A DNA stretch of 17,804 nt, taken from the NCBI GenBank assembly GCA_027039465.1, contig JALWEA010000049.1, positions 1 through 17,804 on the forward strand, given 5' to 3'. Shown here one piece after another: positions 1-6,715 of this stretch; position 1 is the first letter of the stretch; each line of letters starts with the position of its first letter. A model generated the notes under the pieces. The model ran no database searches, was not told the DNA's origin, and saw nothing but the letters and a program-made list of their open reading frames with translations. Origin of the DNA: Calditrichia bacterium. GTDB lineage: Bacteria; Calditrichota; Calditrichia; Calditrichales; Calditrichaceae. The translations under genes were made by a program, and so were the position numbers.

Positions 1-40
1 GGGTGGGTTTCAAGGACAATCATGTCACTGCCTTAATAAT

Positions 41-58
41 CCATGGCGTTAGCCATGG
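41..58. repeat. REP-like palindrome CCATGGC-GTTA-GCCATGG
   Basis: A perfect 7-bp inverted repeat with a GTTA loop. A relative with the same core, CATGG, two bases, TTAGCCATG, occurs at 12928-12943 in the other large spacer. Recurring intergenic palindromes with a TTAG-type loop resemble REP-type elements, which in other genomes are mobilised by Y1 (IS200-type) transposases. No such transposase gene is present in this window, so the class is an inference. Confidence 0.55.
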
Positions 59-114
59 TTCCCGGCCTACTATTGACATATTCGGCTCGTAATTGCAGTA
101 TTTCAACCCATCCC

Positions 115-145
115 CACCCCTTCCCTACTACCGTATGGAAGGGTG
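115..145. repeat. Intergenic hairpin, CACCC(C)TTCC / GGAAGGGTG
   Basis: Nine base pairs with a single bulged C, separated by a 12-nt loop. It lies in the gene-free spacer and is not followed by a T-run on either strand, so it does not look like an intrinsic terminator. It could be part of a decayed mobile or REP-type element together with the hairpin at 41-58. Confidence 0.45.
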
Positions 146-280
146 CCCAATTAGCCGAGCTGACTTGGTGAATTGACGAATTGAAGTGATTGTTCGCCCA
201 TCGGAACACAAAATTGTGGCCAAATGCCAAGTGACTGAGGTAGGACGAAAAATTTCCTTACGTCCTTTGCTGCTCTGGAG

Positions 281-316
281 GAGATTGCTTCACTCGTTCC
301 TCGTTCGCAATGACAG
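281..316 (-). repeat. Dispersed repeat of the CTGTCATTGCGA...GAAGCAATCTC type
   Basis: Read on the minus strand this begins CTGTCATTGCGA, continues through GAAC/GAGG-type words and ends GAAGCAATCTC. The same motif is known as a non-coding dispersed repeat in many unrelated bacterial genomes. It adjoins the word-repeat tract starting at 322. Function is unknown. Confidence 0.7.
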
Positions 317-321
317 TCTTT

Positions 322-468
322 AACGAATAACGATTTCCACCATTAAACCATTCAACAATTCAACCAAAATCCGATTACCGAATATACGGATAACGGATAC
401 ACGGTTAACGATTCCCATTTAACCATTCAACCCATCCACCCTTAACCCTTAACTCTTAACCATCTCCC
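322..468. repeat. Degenerate 7-8 bp word-repeat tract abutting a stop codon
   Basis: The stretch divides into 21 consecutive heptads without a gap. Several neighbours are near-identical: AACGAAT/AACGATT at 322-335, CCGATTA/CCGAATA at 371-384, TACGGAT/AACGGAT at 385-398, and CTTAACC three times with one mismatch at 441-461. Some segments fit an 8-bp spacing better, so the period is 7 to 8. Read on the minus strand, most words start GTTA or GTTG. The tract begins at the base after the symporter stop codon (469-471). Bases 379-395 match 13215-13231 exactly in inverted orientation. Confidence 0.7.
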
Positions 469-1974
469 TCACGCCGGTTCCCGTTTAATCAGTCGGTCTG
501 CGGCAATACCCACGCCAATGGTGACTGTCGTTCCGATGAGTACGTACCATGTCCAGTGCACAAACGGCGGACGTCCGAGAATAATCGGCACCACGCTTAC
601 CCCGAGCATGGCTACCAGACCGGTTGCAAATCCGATAATGGCCGGTGTTTCGCGTACGCCTTTGGAGAACAGCCCCAACAAAAACACGCCCAACAATCCG
701 CCGTAGGTAATGGAAGCAATGCCAAGGGCAATTTCCACCACCGATTTACTCATGGTAATGAACAGAAAAGCGACGGAAATTAAAATAACCGCAGCGACTA
801 TGGTAAAAATTCTGGAAATCAATACTTCCTGCTTGTCGTTCATTTCTTTTTTGAAAATGGGTTTGAATAAATCCAGCATGGCCGAACCGGACAGGGAACT
901 CATGGAACCGGCCAACGTGGACATGGCCGCTGCAAACAGTCCGGCCACAATAATGCCTTTAACACCAATGGGTAAATTATGGATGATAAAGTAAGGGAAG
1001 ATTTCATCCGGTTTATGAAAAGGAGCCGCAGGATTGCTAATACTGATGCCGTGGTAAAAAGCGTAAAGCAAAAGGCCGACCACCAAAAACAGGGCAAACT
1101 GAAACATCACCAGCAAAGCGCTGGTAACAATGGCCTTTTGGCTGTCACGCAGGGTTTTGGTGGAAAGCAGGCGTTGCACGATGAGCTGGTCGGTGCCGTG
1201 CGAAGCCATGGAAAGGAAAGTACCTCCGACTAGTGCACCCAAAAACGTGTACGGCTTTCTGAAAAACTCACCGATGGAGTGCCCGAAATCGAAATTAAAA
1301 ACTTGCCATTTGGCGGCCGGAATGGTGAAATCGGTCGGCAAATGACGCCACAAAATAAACAGAGCAATAAAGGCCCCGCCCAAATAAATGGTCATCTGCA
1401 AAACATCCGTCCAAATCACGCCTTTCATTCCGCCGGTGTAGGTGTAAATCAAAGAAACCAAAGCAATGACAATAATGGAGGCGAAATAAATCTGGAAATT
1501 ACTCCAGTCGGCAAACCAGGGAGAAGCTTTTAAAATAATCGCCAGCGGAATGGCCGTTGCAAACAGACGCACCCCGTCCGCGGCAATACGGGTAAAAAGG
1601 AAGACGACGGAAGCAAAGCGCTGAGTCCGGTAACCGAAACGTTCTCCGAGAAAGGCATAAGCCGTTTGAATTTTCCCGGCTTTATAGGCAGGCAGGAAAA
1701 AAATCGCAACTAAAATTCTGGCGACCAAGTAGCCGAAGGTCAGCTGCAGAAACGTCAAATTGGTCAAATAGGCTACGCCCGGAACGCTGATAAAAGTCAG
1801 GCTACTCGTTTCAGCCGCTACAATGGAAAAGGCCACCGCCCACCACGGGACACTAGTGCCGCCTAGGAAATAATCTTTAACCGTCCTTTGTTTACCGCCG
1901 GAAAACGACCCGATTAAGGCAACCAGAATCAGATAACCGACAATAATGATCCCGTCAACAATCGAAATGCCCAT
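469..1974 (-). CDS. Sodium:solute symporter (SSS/SLC5 family)
   Basis: A 501-residue polytopic membrane protein of the sodium:solute symporter family, which couples sodium influx to uptake of a small solute; the substrate cannot be read from sequence. About 13 hydrophobic segments are visible. Family landmarks are AETSSLTFISVPG in the first helices (54-66), GGMKGVIWTD (181-190), TDQLIVQR (261-268) and AGLFAAAMSTLAGSMSSLSG (344-363), the last being the conserved sodium-site helix. A GTG lies immediately before the chosen ATG, but the GGAG at 1980-1983 is only 2 nt from the GTG and 5 nt from the ATG, so the ATG at 1974 is preferred. It is transcribed divergently from the receiver gene at 2076. 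A repeat tract starts directly after its stop codon. Confidence 0.93.
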   Translation of the reverse strand: MGISIVDGIIIVGYLILVALIGSFSGGKQRTVKDYFLGGTSVPWWAVAFSIVAAETSSLTFISVPGVAYLTNLTFLQLTFGYLVARILVAIFFLPAYKAGKIQTAYAFLGERFGYRTQRFASVVFLFTRIAADGVRLFATAIPLAIILKASPWFADWSNFQIYFASIIVIALVSLIYTYTGGMKGVIWTDVLQMTIYLGGAFIALFILWRHLPTDFTIPAAKWQVFNFDFGHSIGEFFRKPYTFLGALVGGTFLSMASHGTDQLIVQRLLSTKTLRDSQKAIVTSALLVMFQFALFLVVGLLLYAFYHGISISNPAAPFHKPDEIFPYFIIHNLPIGVKGIIVAGLFAAAMSTLAGSMSSLSGSAMLDLFKPIFKKEMNDKQEVLISRIFTIVAAVILISVAFLFITMSKSVVEIALGIASITYGGLLGVFLLGLFSKGVRETPAIIGFATGLVAMLGVSVVPIILGRPPFVHWTWYVLIGTTVTIGVGIAADRLIKREPA

Positions 1975-1979
1975 CACTG

Positions 1980-1983
1980 CTCC
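1980..1983 (-). promoter_or_regulatory. Ribosome binding site deciding the symporter start
   Basis: GGAG on the minus strand, 5 nt before ATG (1974) and 2 nt before the in-frame GTG (1977). Normal spacing favours the ATG. Confidence 0.6.
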
Positions 1984-2075
1984 AGAAATTTTTACAACTT
2001 TTTGTTTGTTCTAATAATTTACGTAATTTTGACGATATAAAAAAAGACGGTTTTCCTAAAAAACAGGTACTAACA

Positions 2076-2456
2076 TTGAGTAAAGAAATTAAAACGGCAC
2101 TGATTGTTGATGATGAGACTTATATTCGGGAAGTCATTTCCGAAGTATTGGAAATGTGGGACATTGATTCCATCGAGGCGGAAGACGGCCCGACAGCCAT
2201 ACGTTTATCCAACGAACATAAAAATAAAATCGATATCGTTTTCTTGGATTTGAATTTGCCACAGATGTCCGGAACGGAAATTTACCAAAAAATAAACGGC
2301 ATTATTGAACAGAATCCGTTATTTGTTTTCATTTCCGGTTATGATGAAGAAAGCGTAAAAAGCGAATTGCCCCAATCCGGCCGCTTTGTTTTTCTTAAAA
2401 AACCTTTCACCATTACTTCCATCCAGAAAATCATCGAGCAATTTTCACAAAATTAA
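2076..2456 (+). CDS. Stand-alone response-regulator receiver protein (CheY/Spo0F-like)
   Basis: A 126-residue single receiver domain with no output domain. The acidic pocket is D12-D13 (LIVDDE), the phosphoacceptor is D58 (VFLDLNLPQMSG), the switch serine is S87 (FISGYD) and the conserved lysine is K109 (LKKPF). It should be phosphorylated by a histidine kinase and act through protein contacts rather than DNA binding; no kinase gene is nearby, so the partner is unknown. The start is a TTG at 2076, supported by an AGGT-type ribosome binding site 7 nt upstream and by the normal position of the first beta strand. The gene converges on the barrel gene ending at 2490 with only 33 nt between the stops. 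Confidence 0.92.
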   Translation: MSKEIKTALIVDDETYIREVISEVLEMWDIDSIEAEDGPTAIRLSNEHKNKIDIVFLDLNLPQMSGTEIYQKINGIIEQNPLFVFISGYDEESVKSELPQSGRFVFLKKPFTITSIQKIIEQFSQN

Positions 2457-2489
2457 TTTTGGGGGAATTCAATAGCGCCCGCCCTGTTT

Positions 2490-3626
2490 TTACGGATTTT
2501 CCCACAGCCGCAATTGAATACCCATCAAAATTTCCAATTGATCCAATTGATCGTACCCTTTCCCCGTTTTTCCTGCAAAGAAATGACTGGTTAGGGCGCT
2601 TAATGAAAAGATGAGATTTTTTCGCATTTTGTAATCAATCCCTGCGGAAGTAAAAAAGACATCTTCAAAGTTCTTTTGGCCGTTCAGATAATTGCCCGAT
2701 GTAAAACCACCCAAACGTAAACCGATTTTTTTTGCGGGTTGAAAATGCAATCCGGCAGCTACTTCCAAACGGTTATCCATGGTACTTTGCACGGCTTTCC
2801 AATTTTGATATTGAATTTTGAAGGAAAGACTCAGGTGATTTAACGGTTTCCAATAAATGCCAGCGGCCAATGACGAGGGGAAACGCAAAGTTCTCGAGGT
2901 ACCCAAATAGAACTTCATCATGAGTTCCGGTTCGTATTGCACATTGTAATCGATCGAATGCAAATAATAATAGGTTACGGCCAGGGCAACTCGTTCGGAC
3001 GGTTGGTAAAGTAATCCCGCTTTAAAATCAAAACCGATGCCGGAGCCGGAAGCATACTTTTTTTCATCCGTATTCGTTTCTGCGTAAGCTAACAACAAAC
3101 CGGCCTGCACCCCAGCACTCAACTTTTCACCGAGCAAACGATTTACCCCCATGAACAAAGCGCTGACCCGTTGCGCAATAGCCAAATCGACGTACGCATC
3201 GCTTTGCTCCGGCAAAGGCACAAGAGAACGGCTAACATGATTCTTTACATTGTAAACCTCCCGGTAACCGCCTTGAAACATCCACTTGCCGTAACGGCTG
3301 ACGCCTAATACATAATTGGGAATAACCAACTGACCATTATCCGCTGTTGAATCGGTGGCGTATTGCAGTTGTGCGCTAAGGCGTTGCAGTCCCCCGCCGA
3401 TAATCAGGTGCTTGGCCTGCATCCTCCAGGCGGGATTGTAAAGCAATGCTTCCGCATTATTTGGATCGGCAATGCCCGCACCACCCGAGGCCCAAAAAGC
3501 GGCACCTAAATGTACAAAGCCCGAAGCCCAAACTTTATCCGTTTGGTGCGACTGTGATCCGTCGTCGGCAAAAAGAAGACTTGTAATGCCTAACAAGACG
3601 CAAAAAACCAAAATTAATTTTTGCAT
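2490..3626 (-). CDS. Outer-membrane beta-barrel protein (FadL/PorV-like)
   Basis: A 378-residue exported protein. The signal peptide is MQKLILVFCVLLGITSLLFA with likely cleavage before DDGSQ. The mature N-terminus has AAFWASGGAGIADPNNAEAL and LYNPAW, the G-A-G...YNPA pattern seen at the start of FadL-like and PorV/PorQ-like barrels. The rest alternates polar and hydrophobic residues with many aromatics, as in barrel strands (for example VALAVTYYYL). An upstream in-frame ATG at 3650 would add 8 residues, but a near-perfect GGAGGT lies inside that extension, 7 nt before the ATG at 3626. Function is not known; transport or a structural role in the outer membrane is likely. It is a different protein from the second barrel at 9320, which is shorter and more clearly PorV/PorQ-like. 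Confidence 0.82.
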   Translation of the reverse strand: MQKLILVFCVLLGITSLLFADDGSQSHQTDKVWASGFVHLGAAFWASGGAGIADPNNAEALLYNPAWRMQAKHLIIGGGLQRLSAQLQYATDSTADNGQLVIPNYVLGVSRYGKWMFQGGYREVYNVKNHVSRSLVPLPEQSDAYVDLAIAQRVSALFMGVNRLLGEKLSAGVQAGLLLAYAETNTDEKKYASGSGIGFDFKAGLLYQPSERVALAVTYYYLHSIDYNVQYEPELMMKFYLGTSRTLRFPSSLAAGIYWKPLNHLSLSFKIQYQNWKAVQSTMDNRLEVAAGLHFQPAKKIGLRLGGFTSGNYLNGQKNFEDVFFTSAGIDYKMRKNLIFSLSALTSHFFAGKTGKGYDQLDQLEILMGIQLRLWENP

Positions 3627-3632
3627 GAGAAT

Positions 3633-3638
3633 ACCTCC
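3633..3638 (-). promoter_or_regulatory. Ribosome binding site deciding the barrel-protein start
   Basis: GGAGGT on the minus strand, 7 nt upstream of the ATG at 3626. It lies within the longer alternative frame beginning at 3650, which argues against that longer start. Confidence 0.8.
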
Positions 3639-3795
3639 GTTGCTTGCCATTTGCGGCTCAGGTAAATTAAAATTTTTTCACGTAAAAAAGGAATGCAAAA
3701 TTTATTCCGTTAATTTAATTTAACGATAAACCTTTGCGTGCTCAAAATATTTTTGATATGCTTTCAGGAATGGGGAATAAAAAATATCAACAAAA

Positions 3796-3810
3796 AACAC
3801 AAAATGTGTT
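3796..3810. promoter_or_regulatory. Perfect 15-nt dyad, possible operator
   Basis: AACACA-AAA-TGTGTT is a perfect 6-bp inverted repeat with a 3-nt centre. There is no following T-run, so it is not a terminator. It lies between two divergent genes, about 134 nt upstream of the Rho_N gene start. A role as a protein-binding site is an inference. Confidence 0.3.
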
Positions 3811-3926
3811 AATACCGTTTACAGCTTTTTGCAAGATATCAAATTTTTAATTGCTTTTGCGTAGGACTGGATATTGAAAAGCGAACATATTATATTAACC
3901 ACAGTTTTGTTAATAAAAATCTTTTT

Positions 3927-3934
3927 AAAGGAGG
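3927..3934 (+). promoter_or_regulatory. Strong ribosome binding site of the Rho_N gene
   Basis: AAAGGAGG lies 9 nt before the ATG at 3944. Together with the private terminator at 4281 this suggests efficient expression as a single-gene unit. Confidence 0.75.
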
Positions 3935-3943
3935 AAACGCGAC

Positions 3944-4264
3944 ATGGAGTACACCTACAAAGACTTGAAACACAAAACGGTTGCCGAACTCAGAGAAATT
4001 GCTGCCGGGTTGGGAGACGCCCTGAAGGGTTACACGCAAATGAACAAGGAACATCTCTTGGAAGCCATTTGCAAAGAACTCAATATTGATATGCACGAAC
4101 ATCATGCGGCCAAATTGGAAAACAAAGGAAAGATCAAAAACAAAATTAAATTATTAAAACGCGATCGCGACAAGGCCATTGAAAATAAAGATTACGTGCA
4201 ATTAAAAAAGGTGCGTAAAGAAATCAAAAAGCTTAAAAACCAATTGCGCAAAGCATTGGCCTAA
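3944..4264 (+). CDS. Small Rho_N-domain protein with basic helical tail
   Basis: A 106-residue protein. Residues about 5-50 (KDLKHKTVAELREIAAGLG then MNKEHLLEAICKEL) match the pattern of the Rho N-terminal/SAP-like helix-turn-helix domain, a small nucleic-acid-binding fold found at the start of transcription terminator Rho and in small orphan proteins. Residues 56-106 form a long, highly charged, lysine-rich helix, likely a coiled coil, with a heptad-like spacing of leucines and isoleucines. No ATPase part of Rho is present. The likely role is binding RNA or DNA, but its target is unknown. It has a strong ribosome binding site and its own terminator and is the only plus-strand gene in this part of the window. 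Confidence 0.8.
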   Translation: MEYTYKDLKHKTVAELREIAAGLGDALKGYTQMNKEHLLEAICKELNIDMHEHHAAKLENKGKIKNKIKLLKRDRDKAIENKDYVQLKKVRKEIKKLKNQLRKALA

Positions 4265-4280
4265 AACAAGCTTCGGCTGC

Positions 4281-4310
4281 AAAGCGCCCTGCACTTACGG
4301 GGCGTTTTTT
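4281..4310 (+). terminator. Intrinsic terminator of the Rho_N gene
   Basis: The stem AAAGCGCCC / GGGCGTTTT (one G-T pair) surrounds a loop of about 10 nt and is followed by a run of six T. It starts 16 nt after the TAA stop of the Rho_N gene. Confidence 0.85.
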
Positions 4311-4332
4311 GTTTTTACACCATGCCCAAGCG

Positions 4333-4366
4333 TAAAAAGAAGGCGGGTTAAAACCCGCCTTCTTGC
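4333..4366 (-). terminator. Intrinsic terminator of the nfnAB operon
   Basis: A perfect 11-bp stem, AAGAAGGCGGG / CCCGCCTTCTT (4337-4364), with a 6-nt loop. On the minus strand it is followed by TTTTTACG, giving the T-run. It lies about 35 nt beyond the stop codon of nfnB. On the plus strand there is no T-run, so the direction is clear. Confidence 0.9.
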
Positions 4367-4400
4367 AAATCTTAAAAATCTCAAAAAAATTATTGAGATA

Positions 4401-5828
4401 TTACCACTTTCCGGTTTGAATATATTCATCAATCGCCGCCGCCGCTTTACGTCCGGCGCCCATGGCCAAAATAACCGTTGCCCCTCCGGTTACAATATCA
4501 CCGCCGGCAAACACGCCTTTTTTAGAGGTCTTCATGGTTTCCGGATCAACCACGATCGTGTTGCGTTTGCTGACTTCAATTTCCGGGGTGGTTTTCATAA
4601 TCAACGGATTCGGCCCGTTGCCGATAGCCACAATGGCCACATCCATATCCATGGTAAAATTGGAACCTTCAATGGGAATCGGCCGCCGTCTGCCCGAAGC
4701 ATCCGGCTCACCTAATTCCATTTTGATCAATTCAACCGCTTTCAACCAACCTTCGTCGTCGCCAATCAAACGCACGGGATTGGTCAGCAACATGAATTGC
4801 ACGCCTTCTTCTTTGGCGTGTTTTACCTCTTCCACACGGGCCGGCATTTCTTTTTCCGACCGACGATAAATGATGTAGGCATTTTTTGCGCCCAAGCGTA
4901 ACGCCGTACGCACGGCATCCATGGCTGTGTTACCGCCGCCGAAAACGGCCACATTTTTACCATGCAAATCCAAAATCGGCGAGTCATATTCCGGAAACTT
5001 GTAGGCTTTCATTAAATTCACGCGCGTTAAAAATTCGTTTGCAGAATACACACCGTCCAAATTTTCACCTTCGATACCTAAAAACCAGGGAAGTCCGGCG
5101 CCTACACCCAGGAACACCGCATCGAAACCTTCTTCTTCAAAAAGCTCGTCAATGGTGTACAAACGCCCGATAATGGTGTCCGTCTGAAATTTTACGCCCA
5201 TTTTTTTCAGACCGTCGATCTCGGTACGCACAATATCTTTGGGTAAACGAAATTCGGGAATGCCGTAAACCAACACACCGCCCAATTCGTGCAGGGCTTC
5301 GAAAACCGTTACATCATAGCCTTTGGCGCACAAATCTTTGGCACAGCTCAATCCGGCCGGACCGCTGCCCACAATAGCCACCTTTTTGCCATTGGATTTT
5401 TTCACCTCGGGAATTTCAATTTTCCCTGAATTGCGTTCGTAATCGGCCACAAAACGCTCCAGGTGACCAATGGCTACCGGTTCGCCACGCTTGGCAACCA
5501 CGCAGGATTCTTCGCATTGCTCTTCCTGCGGGCAAACGCGACCGCAAATAGCCGGCAAGGCATTGTCTTCCTTAATTTTTTTAACGGCACCTAAAAAGTC
5601 ACCTTCCGCAATCAGTCCGATAAAATCTTTTATTTGAATGTGAACCGGACATCCTTCCACACAAGTGGGCTTGGGACATTGCAAACAGCGATCCGCTTCG
5701 GCCATGGCCAATTGGGCCGTGTAACCTAAATTCACTTCATTAAAGTTATGGCTCCGTTCCATCGGATCTTGTTCAATCATCGGATGCCGGGGAATTTTCA
5801 ACCGTTCTTTAGGAGTTAATTTACTCAT
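4401..5828 (-). CDS. nfnB: NfnB-type flavoprotein, large subunit of NADH-dependent ferredoxin:NADP+ oxidoreductase
   Basis: 475 residues, close to known NfnB and GltD-like proteins. An N-terminal iron-sulfur region carries C48, C51, C56, C60 and C95, C99, C105, C109, ligands for two [4Fe-4S] clusters. The FAD-binding Rossmann motif is GSGPAG (154-159), the NADPH-binding motif is GGGNTA (297-302) followed by YRRSEKEMPAR, and the C-terminal FAD contact is GGDIVTGGATVILAMGAGRK. Alone this could be glutamate synthase small subunit, but it follows an NfnA/SudB-like gene after 20 nt. In that arrangement the pair is NfnAB, which in characterised members couples NADH and ferredoxin oxidation to NADP+ reduction by electron bifurcation in the cytoplasm. 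The ATG has an AGGAAG ribosome binding site 6 nt upstream. Sulfide dehydrogenase (SudAB) is an older name for the same family. Confidence 0.9.
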   Translation of the reverse strand: MSKLTPKERLKIPRHPMIEQDPMERSHNFNEVNLGYTAQLAMAEADRCLQCPKPTCVEGCPVHIQIKDFIGLIAEGDFLGAVKKIKEDNALPAICGRVCPQEEQCEESCVVAKRGEPVAIGHLERFVADYERNSGKIEIPEVKKSNGKKVAIVGSGPAGLSCAKDLCAKGYDVTVFEALHELGGVLVYGIPEFRLPKDIVRTEIDGLKKMGVKFQTDTIIGRLYTIDELFEEEGFDAVFLGVGAGLPWFLGIEGENLDGVYSANEFLTRVNLMKAYKFPEYDSPILDLHGKNVAVFGGGNTAMDAVRTALRLGAKNAYIIYRRSEKEMPARVEEVKHAKEEGVQFMLLTNPVRLIGDDEGWLKAVELIKMELGEPDASGRRRPIPIEGSNFTMDMDVAIVAIGNGPNPLIMKTTPEIEVSKRNTIVVDPETMKTSKKGVFAGGDIVTGGATVILAMGAGRKAAAAIDEYIQTGKW

Positions 5829-5848
5829 GATTTTCTTCCTGCGCCTTT

Positions 5849-6715
5849 TTATTTTTCTTCTTTCATTTCCTTAATTTGCTTTTCCAACCGACAATGCTCT
5901 TCGAACCGTTTTAAGGCTTCCTGCTCATATTCGCGATAGGTTCGATTCCGATCGGCTAAATTTTTAAAGTCAACCGCGTGCGCGTCAAATTCCGGACCGT
6001 CCACACAGGCAAACTTCGGCTTCCCGTTAATCAACACACGGCAACCGCCGCACATTCCGGTTCCGTCAATCATAATGGGATTCAGACTAACAACTGTTTT
6101 AATGCCATAAGGCCGCGTTACATCGGCAACCGCTTTCATCATGGGAATCGGGCCGATGGCCAGAACAAAATCGAGCTTTTTACCTTCATCGATTAATTGT
6201 TGCAGTTTTTGCGTCACAAAACCGTGGAATCCGTAAGAGCCGTCATCGGTAGTAATGTAAGCTTCGTCGCTCACCGATTTCATTTCGTCTTCCAGAATCA
6301 CCAAATCTTTACTGCGCGCTCCGTTAATGGTAATGACGTAATTTCCCGCTTCTTTCAAAGCCACGGCCGTGGGATAAGCAATGGCCGTACCCACACCGCC
6401 GCCGATACTCACGGCCGTACCAAAATTTTCGATGTGCGATGGCTGTCCCAAAGGCCCGACCACATCCAAAATGGAATCACCGGCTTCCTTCATATTTAAT
6501 TCTTTGGTGGTTTTGCCCACGCCCTGAACAATAATTGTGATCGTACCTTTTTCAACGTTTGAATCGGCAATGGTTAACGGAATACGTTCGCCGTATTCAT
6601 CAATACGAATTATCACAAACTGACCGGCCTTGCGTTTTTTGGCAATGCGCGGCGCTTCAATCTCAAATTTTTTAATGTTTTCCGCCAGAAATCGGGCATC
6701 AACTATTTTAAACAT
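5849..6715 (-). CDS. nfnA: NfnA-type FAD/[2Fe-2S] subunit of NADH-dependent ferredoxin:NADP+ oxidoreductase
   Basis: 288 residues of the dihydroorotate-dehydrogenase electron-transfer-subunit family. The FAD site is ERIPLT (43-48), the nucleotide-binding loop is SIGGGVGTA (103-111), and the [2Fe-2S] region is DGTGMCGGCRV with C222, C225 and C237. Only three cysteines are present, with D217 just before them. Characterised NfnA uses one aspartate and three cysteines as ligands, so this favours NfnA over PyrK, which uses four cysteines. The subunit binds NAD(H) and is the proposed bifurcation partner of NfnB. The start ATG has AGGAAG 5 nt upstream. It is the first gene of a two-gene operon ending at the terminator 4333-4366. 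Confidence 0.9.
   Translation of the reverse strand: MFKIVDARFLAENIKKFEIEAPRIAKKRKAGQFVIIRIDEYGERIPLTIADSNVEKGTITIIVQGVGKTTKELNMKEAGDSILDVVGPLGQPSHIENFGTAVSIGGGVGTAIAYPTAVALKEAGNYVITINGARSKDLVILEDEMKSVSDEAYITTDDGSYGFHGFVTQKLQQLIDEGKKLDFVLAIGPIPMMKAVADVTRPYGIKTVVSLNPIMIDGTGMCGGCRVLINGKPKFACVDGPEFDAHAVDFKNLADRNRTYREYEQEALKRFEEHCRLEKQIKEMKEEK

Larger units (their letters stand above)
1..468. other. Gene-free spacer with hairpins and repeats
   Basis: No reading frame here looks like a gene; the small minus-strand frame at 33-230 crosses two hairpins and has no recognisable domain. The spacer holds, in order, a CCATGGC/GCCATGG hairpin (41-58), a second hairpin with an arm of about 9 bp (115-145), a short GGACG/CGTCC inverted repeat (242-266), a unit of the widespread GTCATTGCGA-type dispersed repeat (281-316), and a tract of degenerate 7-8 bp words (322-468) ending at the stop codon of the symporter gene. 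No intrinsic terminator with a T-run was seen after that stop. Confidence 0.7.
3627..3943. other. Divergent promoter region, AT-rich
   Basis: This 317-base spacer separates the minus-strand barrel gene from the plus-strand Rho_N gene, so it should hold promoters for both. It is very AT-rich. A 15-nt dyad, AACACA-AAA-TGTGTT, lies at 3796-3810 and is a possible operator. I could not pick a -35/-10 pair with acceptable spacing with any confidence on either strand. Confidence 0.5.

Noticed and set aside
33..230. A 65-codon minus-strand frame in the left spacer
   Set aside because: It crosses two hairpins, has no recognisable domain and no ribosome binding site. Its C-terminal codons are simply the CCATGGC palindrome.
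322..468. Possible CRISPR array
   Set aside because: The repeats are 7-8 bases, degenerate and without spacers. No cas gene is present.
1978..2075. Candidate -35/-10 pair TTTACA (1991-1996) and TAATTT (2015-2020) for the receiver gene
   Set aside because: The spacing is 18 and the -10 match is poor in AT-rich DNA; not strong enough to annotate.
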